Source: Lutibacter sp.
Lineage (GTDB): Bacteria; Bacteroidota; Bacteroidia; Flavobacteriales; Flavobacteriaceae
Direction: 5' to 3'
Assembly (NCBI GenBank): GCA_030599055.1
Contig: JAUVOS010000055.1
Span: 1-12,466, forward strand
DNA: 12,466 nt
Both the position numbers and the translations under genes were made by a program. Each line of letters opens with the position of its first letter. Position 1 is the stretch's first letter. Shown here piece by piece: positions 1-7,400 of this stretch. Under the pieces are notes generated by a model. The model had not been told where the DNA came from. It was given only the letters and a program-made list of their open reading frames with translations, and did no database searches.

Positions 1-105
1 AATACTCAGTACGTAGCATGCAGAATGTGAAATACAGAATACGGAACACAGAACGCGGAACACGGAACATGAAACTCAAAACAAAGAACTCAGAACACTA
101 AACAA
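1..105. repeat. Degenerate heptamer array, consensus RGAAYAC
   Basis: Starting at base 1 the sequence divides into fifteen consecutive 7-bp units. The central ones (36-70 and 85-98) match RGAAYAC closely, for example AGAATAC at 36-42, GGAACAC at 43-49 and 57-63, and AGAACAC at 92-98. Outer units are more degraded. The array runs over the stop codon (98-100) of the small minus-strand gene, so the last unit or two overlap coding sequence. It may continue to the left of the window. It encodes nothing visible on either strand. The periodicity is seen directly; a function is not. Confidence 0.7.
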
Positions 106-397
106 CCTTTAACACCTCAGACTTCATAGTCGCCATATTGACAAACTTCCCAAAATCTTTCATCTTTTCTTGAAAAGCTTCCGTTTCCATTGTTTTTTTA
201 AAGGCGAGTTGTTTTTCTTCGCTTTCCCATTTTAGGATACAATAGACTTTTCCATCTTCCCCAATAGCCGAATCACGATAGATAAAACCATCTACACCTT
301 GTAAACTTTTAGTAATTTCATCAGACATTTTCTTCCATGCATCTGTTAGATTTTGATCATTTAATTCAAATGAGATTAAGGCGATGATATTTTGCAT
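98..397 (-). CDS. ABM-like small monooxygenase-fold protein
   Basis: This encodes a 99-residue soluble protein without signal peptide or membrane segment. Length and pattern fit the antibiotic biosynthesis monooxygenase (ABM) dimeric alpha/beta-barrel superfamily: an opening strand (residues 3-12), a helix (17-33), a central pair of strands around FIYRDSAIGEDGKVYCILKW (38-57), a helix with alternating charged and hydrophobic residues (58-83), and a closing strand (87-98). Members include quinol monooxygenases, heme-degrading enzymes and many proteins of unknown substrate, so no reaction can be assigned. The ATG at 395-397 is preceded by an AT-rich leader. A TATCTTTG -7-like box lies 41 bp upstream. 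The gene stands alone, with heptamer arrays on both sides. Confidence 0.7.
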   Translation of the reverse strand: MQNIIALISFELNDQNLTDAWKKMSDEITKSLQGVDGFIYRDSAIGEDGKVYCILKWESEEKQLAFKKTMETEAFQEKMKDFGKFVNMATMKSEVLKVV

Positions 398-437
398 AAT
401 TGATTATTTAAAGTTAGTGATTTAATTTTTAGTGTGA

Positions 438-445
438 CAAAGATA
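438..445 (-). promoter_or_regulatory. Possible -7 box for the ABM-like gene
   Basis: On the minus strand this reads TATCTTTG, an exact match to the Bacteroidota -7 consensus TAnnTTTG, 41 bp before the ATG. No TTTG -33 element is seen at the usual spacing, so the call rests on one short box. Confidence 0.4.
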
Positions 446-540
446 ACATAAGTTGTGTTAAGCCTTCAGCTAAGCTTTTAAAAACTTATTAAAAAGAAAG
501 TATATTGTTCCGTTTATTCGCTATGCGCACTACGCAATAT

Positions 541-580
541 GCTTTGGGCTTTGGGCTTTTGGCTTTAGGCTTTGGGCTTA
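541..580. repeat. Heptamer array, unit GCTTTGG
   Basis: Five complete 7-bp units (541-575) plus a partial sixth. Three units are exactly GCTTTGG (541-547, 548-554, 569-575); GCTTTTG and GCTTTAG differ by one base each. It is non-coding and sits in the gap downstream of guaB. Confidence 0.8.
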
Positions 581-643
581 TCTATATATTAACACGACGA
601 TAATTAACCGAAATAGTTCAGAGTTGTAATTAACTATGAGTAA

Positions 644-672
644 ACGTCTTACGTCTTTTGTCTTTTCGTCTT
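644..672. repeat. Heptamer-like array, unit ACGTCTT
   Basis: The core GTCTT recurs at 646, 653, 660 and 668, that is at spacings of 7, 7 and 8 bp. The first two units are exactly ACGTCTT. The unit sequence is unrelated to the neighbouring GCTTTGG array although the period is the same. Confidence 0.65.
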
Positions 673-766
673 ATTACCGTCTAGTTAATAATCTGAATAA
701 AGCTCTGTTGAACGAATCGTAAAAAGCCTTGGCATCCTCCTCCTTTGGAGAAGCTAGAGGGAGCTT

Positions 767-2233
767 CTACCTCGAATAATTCGGTGCTTCCTTAGTAATA
801 GTCACATCATGCGGATGGCTTTCGCGCATACCTGCCGAAGTAATTTGAATAAATTTTGCTTCCTTTAAAGCTTTGACATCTGCAGCACCACAATAGCCCA
901 TTCCAGAGCGTAAACCACCGACAAATTGATGCATGGTTTCGTGTAATTCGCCTTTATAGGGAACTCTCCCCACAATTCCTTCGGGAACTAACTTACCCAC
1001 ATCGTTTTGGTTATCTTGAAAATAACGGTCTTTACTTCCTTGTTTCATGGCTTCAATAGAACCCATTCCACGATAGGTTTTAAACTTTCTTCCTTCATAG
1101 ATTATAGTTTCCCCTGGCGATTCTTTGGTTCCTGCCAAAAGCGAACCTAGCATCACACTATCTGCACCTGCTGCCAAGGCTTTTGGAATATCACCTGTAT
1201 AACGTATGCCACCATCTGCAATCACCGGAACACCTGAATCTTTAATAGCACTGACAACATCAAGTATCGCTGATAGTTGCGGATATCCGACACCTGCTAC
1301 AACACGAGTTGTACAAATAGAACCGGGACCAATGCCCACTTTTACTGCATCTGCTCCCGCATCTACTAAAAACTTTGCTGCTTCTCCAGTTGCTATATTT
1401 CCCACGACAACATCTGTTTTGGGATGCAATTTTTTGATTTTTTTAAGTGTTTTAATAACGCCGGCACTATGACCGTGTGCTGTATCAATAACTAAAGCAT
1501 CTACGCCTTCGGCTACTAGTGCTTTTGCTCTTTCAAAAGTATCACCAGCTACACCAATAGCTGCTGCTACGCGTAAACGACCATACGAATCTTTATTGGC
1601 ATTCGGGTTTTCACGAACCTTTATAATGTCTCTAAATGTGATTAAACCAATTAAATTGTAATCGTCATCTACTACCGGTAATTTTTCAATTTTATGTTTC
1701 TGAAGTATCTGTTCCGCTTCTTGCAAAGAAGTACCTTGAGGTACTGTTACAAGATTTTTGGAAGTCATTATATCCGTTATTTTTTTATTGTTATCTTCTT
1801 CAAAACGCAAATCACGATTGGTTACAATTCCAACAAGTTTCCCTTCTTTTACAACCGGAATTCCACCAATACTATGTTCTGCCATCAGAGATTTCGCTCC
1901 AAAAACTGTAGAATTAGGAGAAATAGTAATGGGATCTTGAATCATTCCCGATTCGGAACGTTTTACTCTTTTTACTTCACCTGCTTGCCACTCAATAGAC
2001 ATATTTTTATGCAAAACACCTATTCCGCCGAGGCGAGCAACGGCAATAGCCATCGCTGATTCAGTTACCGTATCCATTGCAGCGGATATAATGGGAACAT
2101 TCAGCGTAATATTTCGTGTAAAACGTGATTGAATATTGACTTGAGTCGGTAATACTTTTGAAAAAGCGGGTACGAGAAGTACGTCGTCGTATGTAAGTCC
2201 TTCACCTACAAACTTATTTTGATTGGTAGCCAT
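767..2233 (-). CDS. guaB: Inosine-5'-monophosphate dehydrogenase
   Basis: This 488-residue cytoplasmic enzyme oxidises IMP to XMP with NAD+, the committed step of GMP synthesis. Length is normal for bacterial IMPDH. The TIM barrel opens with the conserved GLTYDDVLLVP (12-22) and is interrupted by a CBS/Bateman pair (about 95-205) of the type that binds regulatory nucleotides. The active-site loop GPGSICTTR (302-310) contains catalytic Cys307, DGGIRYTGDIPKALAAGA (340-357) forms the phosphate-binding region, and the flap holds Arg403-Tyr404 in KDRYFQ. The ATG start is supported by family alignment of the first residues. The gene appears complete. A TACCTTCG box lies about 30 bp upstream, and a heptamer array covers the region where a -33 element would fall. 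guaA is not adjacent. Confidence 0.97.
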   Translation of the reverse strand: MATNQNKFVGEGLTYDDVLLVPAFSKVLPTQVNIQSRFTRNITLNVPIISAAMDTVTESAMAIAVARLGGIGVLHKNMSIEWQAGEVKRVKRSESGMIQDPITISPNSTVFGAKSLMAEHSIGGIPVVKEGKLVGIVTNRDLRFEEDNNKKITDIMTSKNLVTVPQGTSLQEAEQILQKHKIEKLPVVDDDYNLIGLITFRDIIKVRENPNANKDSYGRLRVAAAIGVAGDTFERAKALVAEGVDALVIDTAHGHSAGVIKTLKKIKKLHPKTDVVVGNIATGEAAKFLVDAGADAVKVGIGPGSICTTRVVAGVGYPQLSAILDVVSAIKDSGVPVIADGGIRYTGDIPKALAAGADSVMLGSLLAGTKESPGETIIYEGRKFKTYRGMGSIEAMKQGSKDRYFQDNQNDVGKLVPEGIVGRVPYKGELHETMHQFVGGLRSGMGYCGAADVKALKEAKFIQITSAGMRESHPHDVTITKEAPNYSR

Positions 2234-2262
2234 AATGCAACTAAATAGAAATTAATTGCGTG

Positions 2263-2270
2263 CGAAGGTA
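2263..2270 (-). promoter_or_regulatory. Possible -7 box for guaB
   Basis: On the minus strand this reads TACCTTCG, one base from the Bacteroidota TAnnTTTG consensus, 29 bp before the guaB ATG. The place for a -33 element falls within the heptamer array beginning at 2284, and no clean TTTG is seen there. Confidence 0.4.
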
Positions 2271-2283
2271 ATGAGAATATTTT

Positions 2284-2346
2284 GATTTACGATTTACAAT
2301 ATATGATTTACGATATATGATTTACGATATATGATTTATGATATAC
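2284..2346. repeat. Nine-unit heptamer array, GATTTAC/GATATAT
   Basis: Exactly nine 7-bp units fill 63 bp. GATTTAC occurs at 2284, 2291, 2305 and 2319, and GATATAT at 2312 and 2326; from 2305 the two alternate, giving a 14-bp higher-order period. The remaining units differ by one or two bases. The array lies 50-113 bp upstream of the guaB start and overlaps the expected upstream promoter region. Confidence 0.85.
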
Positions 2347-2418
2347 CTAAAATCCGCAAGGATTTAATTAGTGTAATTCTTATCAGATATATATCACTAT
2401 ATTACATCACTTATTTAA

Positions 2419-2483
2419 GTGCGAAAAAATCGTGTCAATTCGTGTAATTCGTGTCAGTTATAAAAAGACTTGTGGATTTAAGG
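2419..2483 (+). repeat. 65-bp dispersed repeat, left copy
   Basis: This 65-bp stretch matches the reverse complement of 7725-7789 with six mismatches and no gaps. The identical core of about 23 bases is centred on the segment running from 2443 to 2473. Internally a TTCGTGTAA-like unit repeats three times with a 9-bp period (about 2430-2456). The homology stops sharply on the right at 2483, where another GATTTAC-type heptamer run begins. No transposase is nearby. It may be one member of a dispersed intergenic family. Confidence 0.85.
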
Positions 2484-2510
2484 ATCTATGATTTACGATT
2501 TTGAATTGAG
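2483..2510. repeat. Short second GATTTAC heptamer run
   Basis: Four 7-bp units (2483-2510) include an exact GATTTAC at 2490-2496, the same unit as the array at 2284-2346. It abuts the 65-bp repeat on one side and the stop codon of the gene fragment on the other. Confidence 0.55.
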
Positions 2511-2621
2511 CTACTTAAATTCTATCATAAAGTTTTTTAGTGCTTCCCAATACTTTTCATTTTCTTCAGTAGTTTCTAATAAAGCACTCGATCCATGTTT
2601 ACCTTTAAAGTCATGGTATTT
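2511..2621 (-). pseudogene. 3' fragment of an unidentified gene
   Basis: On the minus strand a frame of 36 codons followed by TAG (2511-2513) reads like genuine protein. It starts KYHDFKGKHGSSALLETT and continues with an amphipathic helix ending in FMIEFK. No start codon precedes it: three codons further upstream the frame meets a TAA inside the nucleotidase 3' end. The nucleotidase stop lies two bases upstream in another frame. The pattern of a His-Gly after a short strand, then a terminal helix, resembles the C-terminus of an alpha/beta-hydrolase after its catalytic His, but that is only an inference. I read it as the truncated end of a gene whose 5' part has been lost or displaced. Chance coding-like sequence cannot be excluded. 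Confidence 0.5.
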
Positions 2622-2622
2622 A

Positions 2623-4137
2623 TTATTTATTTAAGCTTTTAAGATACACAATCAAACTCTTACGTACATCAAAAGCATCTTTATCAGGTGCCGGCTCACG
2701 AACTTTTAAAACATTTTTATTTTCATGTGTCAAAAATGGAATATCATAACCTGTCAATAAGAAATCAGTTATCGCTACCGAATAGGTTTTAGTCAGGATA
2801 ATTGACTTCCCTCCTATTAACCATTGGTTTTTTTCTGTGTCCCAATCTACACTAGCCCGTTGTAAATAAGAGCCTTTTCCTTTGCTTTCTTTTCCAAAAT
2901 CTAAAATCTTTTTTAGGAAATCTCCTTTGACATCTATAGTGAAAATTGCACCGCCATACGGTAAAGCTCTAAACAAATCTACCGCAGTAATATCACCGTG
3001 AATCTGGTCGTCAATTCTTACGGAACCGCCATTAAAAAATGCGCAATCAGCTTTTGTCGTTTGAAGCATTGCACTGGCAATCATTTGTCCTAAATTAGTT
3101 TGTTCACTACGAATCGTTGTTTCTCGACCGTCTAATGGTTCTTTGGCAACATAAATTACTTCATGTGGTGAGCTCACTACTTCACCTACTTTTTCATTTA
3201 AGATCACTTGCCATTTGTTGACTATTTTATCAACTGTCGGATCGGATTTGATTTCGTCATTTATCGCTTTTAAAGTTGAAGTAATCGTCGCTTTTTTTGA
3301 CTTTTTATCAAAATGAAGTTTATGAATGTAAACCGTTCGTGCATTTGCATCAGCTTTGGTAATAACTGTTTTCCCTACCGGAACAATCATATTAAAATGT
3401 TCATGTCCACCCATAATAAGTTGTACATCGGGTAACAAGGCTGCTAACTTTTGATCTTCTTCAATAGCCAAATGCGTCATACCGATAACTATATCTGTTT
3501 CTTTTTTTAATAGATCATGCGCTTTGACAGCAGCTTCATAAATATCTGTAAAATGTACATATTCAGGTGCATTTACAGGAAGACAAACACTAAAAACCCC
3601 AATTTTTAACTGCGTGCCATCGGCGTCTTTTGCGTTGATAATATAGGTTTCCGGAATAAAAGTTTTGATGCCATTCTTTTCAGAATAAAAAGGTCCCGTA
3701 ATACTATCAATTTTATGAAATGCATTGGCTATAGTCCATGAAAAAGTGGATTCATTTAACCTTTTTTGCAACTCCTTTTCTTTTAAATCAAACTCGTGAT
3801 TTCCAAAAGTTACCAAATCAAAATTCATGGCATTCATTACTTCGATCATCTGTTTTCCTTTTATTTTTTCACCTTCATATTTTAAAGTTCCAATTAAGGA
3901 TGGATTTAAAAAATCACCTGCTAAAAACATAAAAGTATTGGGGTTTTCAGCTAAAAGCTCCTTGTGTACCGTTTCCACACGAGCCATTCCTGCTTCTTTT
4001 CCACCTGAAAGTGGCGCAATTTCATATACATCATTTAACTGTAAAAGGGTAATATCAATTTTTTTATCGCCATCTTTTTCACATGAAAAAAATAAACTTA
4101 TACTGAGAACAAGAAATACTATTTTGAATAAATGCAT
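2623..4137 (-). CDS. Lipoprotein 5'-nucleotidase / metallophosphatase
   Basis: A 504-residue two-domain protein of the UshA/CD73 5'-nucleotidase family, which removes phosphate from extracytoplasmic nucleotides or related sugar phosphates. The N-terminus is a lipoprotein signal with lipobox LFFSC; Cys19 would be lipidated, placing it in the periplasm or on the outer membrane. Metallophosphatase motifs follow in order: LLQLNDVYEI (31-40), AGDF (73-76), GNHEFD (112-117), GMTHL (219-223) and GGHEH (243-247). The C-terminal substrate domain (about 315-504) has TNLGQMIASAM (347-357) and FFNGGSVR (367-374). The first motif has Asp36-Val-Tyr38 instead of the usual D-x-H, a variant I recall in a NDVYE subgroup; substrate is therefore uncertain. 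The gene is divergent from the propeller gene and its leader contains an A13 run. Confidence 0.9.
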   Translation of the reverse strand: MHLFKIVFLVLSISLFFSCEKDGDKKIDITLLQLNDVYEIAPLSGGKEAGMARVETVHKELLAENPNTFMFLAGDFLNPSLIGTLKYEGEKIKGKQMIEVMNAMNFDLVTFGNHEFDLKEKELQKRLNESTFSWTIANAFHKIDSITGPFYSEKNGIKTFIPETYIINAKDADGTQLKIGVFSVCLPVNAPEYVHFTDIYEAAVKAHDLLKKETDIVIGMTHLAIEEDQKLAALLPDVQLIMGGHEHFNMIVPVGKTVITKADANARTVYIHKLHFDKKSKKATITSTLKAINDEIKSDPTVDKIVNKWQVILNEKVGEVVSSPHEVIYVAKEPLDGRETTIRSEQTNLGQMIASAMLQTTKADCAFFNGGSVRIDDQIHGDITAVDLFRALPYGGAIFTIDVKGDFLKKILDFGKESKGKGSYLQRASVDWDTEKNQWLIGGKSIILTKTYSVAITDFLLTGYDIPFLTHENKNVLKVREPAPDKDAFDVRKSLIVYLKSLNK

Positions 4138-4141
4138 ACTG

Positions 4142-4154
4142 TTTTTTTTTTTTT
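4142..4154 (-). repeat. A13 homopolymer in the nucleotidase leader
   Basis: Thirteen T residues on the plus strand are A13 on the coding strand, ending four bases before the nucleotidase ATG. An A-rich stretch here is typical for Bacteroidota translation initiation. The length is enough for slippage during replication or transcription, or for sequencing length error. Confidence 0.75.
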
Positions 4155-4166
4155 AATTATGTCTTA

Positions 4167-4174
4167 CAAAATTA
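4167..4174 (-). promoter_or_regulatory. Possible -7 box for the nucleotidase gene
   Basis: On the minus strand this reads TAATTTTG, matching TAnnTTTG, 29 bp upstream of the ATG. No TTTG is found at -33. A transcript starting just downstream would carry the A13 tract in a very short leader. Confidence 0.35.
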
Positions 4175-4266
4175 GTTAATTTTTCCTGAATATTCGATTG
4201 TCACTACTTATTCAATTTTATCACGTATTTAGTTGTCTAATACAATACATTTATTATTTTTTATCG

Positions 4267-4292
4267 CTTTGAGTTCCTACGGTAGCTCAAAG
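4267..4292. repeat. Imperfect palindrome in the divergent gap
   Basis: CTTTGAG (4267-4273) pairs perfectly with CTCAAAG (4286-4292). The loop contains the smaller palindrome CTACGGTAG. No T-run follows on either strand, and both flanking genes point away, so this is not a normal terminator. It could be an operator or a REP-like element. Confidence 0.5.
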
Positions 4293-4316
4293 GAATATGA
4301 CATTTCTTATCAAACC

Positions 4317-4340
4317 TCAAATCCCCCGAAGGACATTTGA
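4317..4340. repeat. Second imperfect palindrome in the divergent gap
   Basis: TCAAAT (4317-4322) pairs with ATTTGA (4335-4340), with an inner CC/GG extension around a CCCGAA loop. It lies 24 bp from the first palindrome, and both have CAAA/TTTG in their outer stems. Both lie between the putative promoters of the divergent genes. Confidence 0.45.
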
Positions 4341-4393
4341 ACCTTTTGTATTGTTTTCAAATTTTGATTTTATTTTAATAGTTTAATTTTATT

Positions 4394-4401
4394 TAACTTT
4401 G
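4394..4401 (+). promoter_or_regulatory. Possible -7 box for the propeller gene
   Basis: TAACTTTG matches TAnnTTTG exactly, 39 bp before the ATG. The closest upstream TTTG (4363-4366) is 27 bp away, longer than the usual spacing of about 20. Confidence 0.4.
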
Positions 4402-4440
4402 TGCTTCTAACCACCTTTTTAAAGGGTTTTAATTTTCCAA

Positions 4441-7400
4441 ATGATGAAATCATCCCACATTTTCTTACTTATATTTTTATTGATTAGTGCAGTTAGTTTT
4501 AGTCAAGAAGAGAAAAAAGATTCTTCTAAAACAAGCTTAGCATCCAGTTTAAAATTTAGGAGTATCGGTCCGGGTTTTATGTCAGGCCGGGTTTCTGACT
4601 TTGCAGTTAACCCGAAAAATTCAAGTGAATATTATGTATCTTTTGCAGCAGGTCATATCTGGAAAACTATTAATAATGGCACGACTTATAAACCCATTTT
4701 TGACAAGCAAAGCTCCTATTCTATCGGATGTTTAAAACTAGACCCCAACAACTCCAATACTATATGGGCAGGTACTGGTGAAAACAACCACCAACGTTCT
4801 GTGAGCTATGGTGATGGCGTTTATAAATCTTTAGACGGTGGAAAGTCATGGAAAAATATGGGATTAAAAGAATCGCGTCAAATTGGTATGATCGCTATTG
4901 ATCCACGTGATTCAAATATCGTTTTTGTCGCTGCAGAAGGTTCCGTTTGGGGGCCGGGTGGTGATCGTGGTTTGTATAAATCTACTGATGGTGGAAAAAA
5001 TTGGGAAAAAGTTTTAGAAATAAGTGAAAATACAGGTGTTAATAGCGTTCTGATTGATGAAAAGAATCCTGATGTAATGTACGCCACCTCCGAACAACGT
5101 CGCAGACATGTTCATATTAGAATTGGCGGTGGTCCGGAAAGTAATATTTGGAAATCGACCGATGCCGGAAAAACATGGCGAAAACTAAAATCAGGTTTGC
5201 CATCAGTTGATAAAGGAGGAATTGGTTTGGCTATTTCCCCAGTAAATCATAATTATATTTATGCAATTGTTGAGGCAGCAATGGGTAAAGGAGGTTTTTA
5301 TCGCTCTATAGACCAAGGGGAATCTTGGAAAAGAATGAGTGACTACAATACAAGCGGACAATATTATGCAGAAATCATTTGTGACCCTGTTGATCTTAAT
5401 ACCGTATATTCTACTGAGACAGTTTCGAAAATCACACATGACGGCGGAAAAACTTGGAAAAATATTGGAAATAACAAACGACATGTCGATGATCATGCCC
5501 TATGGATAGATCCTCAGGACACCAATCACTTTTTAATAGGTGGCGATGGTGGTCTTTACGAAACATTTGATGATGGTAAAGAATTTATTCATAAAACAAA
5601 TTTACCTGTTACTCAATTTTATCGTGTGAATGTAGATAATGATTTCCCTTTTTACAATGTTTATGGAGGCACGCAAGACAACAATAGTTTTGGAGGTCCA
5701 TCACAAACGATTTATACGGATGGCTCTAGTCGAGGCGAATGGACAATTACTTTAGGTGGTGATGGTTATTGGCAAGCAATAGATCCTAACAACCCTGATA
5801 TTATTTATTCAGAATATCAATATGGAAATCTCTTTAGATATGATAAAAAAAGTGGCGAACGAATTTCAATAAAACCCATGCCACAAAAAGGAGAAGATAC
5901 CTATAAATGGAATTGGAATACACCATTTATTATTAGTCCGCACAATAACAAACGTTTGTATATTGCGGCAAACAAAGTTTTTAAAACCGATGATAGAGGA
6001 AACTCTTGGGATGTGATAAGCGAAGATATTACACGTAAATTACCTCGTGACAAGTGGCCGGTTATGGGTCGTTATTGGAGTGTTGATGCCGTTGCGAAAA
6101 ATGTTTCTACTTCCCTTTTTGGAATGGCAGTTTCTTTGACCGAATCATCTGTTAAAGAAAATCTACTTTATGTTGGAACCGACGATGGTGTGATACAAAT
6201 AACTGAGGATGCCGGAAAAAACTGGCGCAAAGAAACACACTTTAGAAGTGTACCAGAATACACGTATGTCAGCGATATAGCAGCATCAAAACACGATGAA
6301 AACGTCGTTTTTGCTTCTTTTGACAATAGAAAAAGAGATGATTTTACACCCTATATTCTCAAAAGTTCTGACAAAGGGAAATCATGGAAATCTATCAGTA
6401 ATAATCTCCCCAAAAACGGAACAATCCATACTATTGAACAAGATCATGTAAATCCTGATTTACTCTTTGTAGGAACTGAATTCGGTGTGTTTTATTCAAA
6501 TAATGCAGATGGAAAATGGACACAACTAAAATCTGGCATACCTGCGATATCCGTAAGAGATATGGTTATTCAACAACGTGAAAATGATCTGGTATTGGCT
6601 ACTTTTGGTAGAGGTTTTTACATCTTAGATGATTATACTCCACTTAGAGAATCAGAAGCTAGTTTTAAAAATAAAGAAGCTAAACTATTTCCAATAAAAG
6701 ACGCGTTATTATACGTACCACGAAACAGAGGTGGCTACGGCTTTGGATCGATGCCTTATAAAGCAAAAAATGCTGACTTTGGTGCTACATTTACTTATTA
6801 TTTAAAAGACGTTCCAAAAACAATGCAATCAGAACGTAGAAAACAAGAAAAAGACTTGATTAAATCAAAATCAGCAATTCCTATTCCTACTCCTGAAGAG
6901 CTTAACAATGAAAAAAATGAAAGGGCGCCCTATCTTATCTTTAGCATTTTTGATGCTCAAGGCAATGAAGTCAGAAAACTTACAAAAAAAGCAAAAAAAG
7001 GAATCAATAGGGTAAATTGGAATCTGCGTTCCTTATGGCCAAGACCTATAAAAACTCTTAAAGAATTTAAACCTGACCAAAAGCAAAAAGGAGGAATTTT
7101 AGTGCTCCCCGGTAATTATACCGTTAAAATGGATTTAATTCAGAATGGAGTTCAAAAAGAATTGGTAAGTGAACAAAATTTTAAAGTAGTAAGATTAAAC
7201 AATACTACTTTGCCCGCTGAAGATGAAAAGGAACTAGCTCTTTTTCTAGAGAAAATAAAAGAAATTGCTCGAATTACCTGGGGTACACAATCTTTACACT
7301 CCGAGCTGTCTAGTAAAACGAATAGCCTCGAACAAATGGCGTTACAAACAAGTAATTTACCAATAGAAGTTAAAGATAAACTTGTAAAAATCAGAAAAGA

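Larger units (their letters stand above)
398..766. other. Gene-less stretch between ABM-like gene and guaB
   Basis: This 369-bp gap separates two co-oriented minus-strand genes. It holds the probable promoter of the ABM-like gene near its left end, two heptamer-type arrays (541-580 and 644-672), and a six-base-pair hairpin overlapping the guaB stop codon (GAAGCT 750-755 with AGCTTC 762-767). I see no open frame with protein-like content and no hairpin followed by a T-run on the guaB coding strand. Confidence 0.6.

Noticed and set aside
750..767. Intrinsic terminator for guaB
   Set aside because: The 6-bp GAAGCT/AGCTTC stem overlaps the stop codon and is not followed by a T-run on the coding strand.
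1694..2059. Long plus-strand open frame opposite guaB (also 1206-1472)
   Set aside because: It lies wholly within the well-supported guaB reading frame on the other strand and its product looks like a reverse-strand shadow with no domain pattern.
2284..2346. CRISPR-like array
   Set aside because: The units are 7 bp with no spacers; there are no cas genes in the window.
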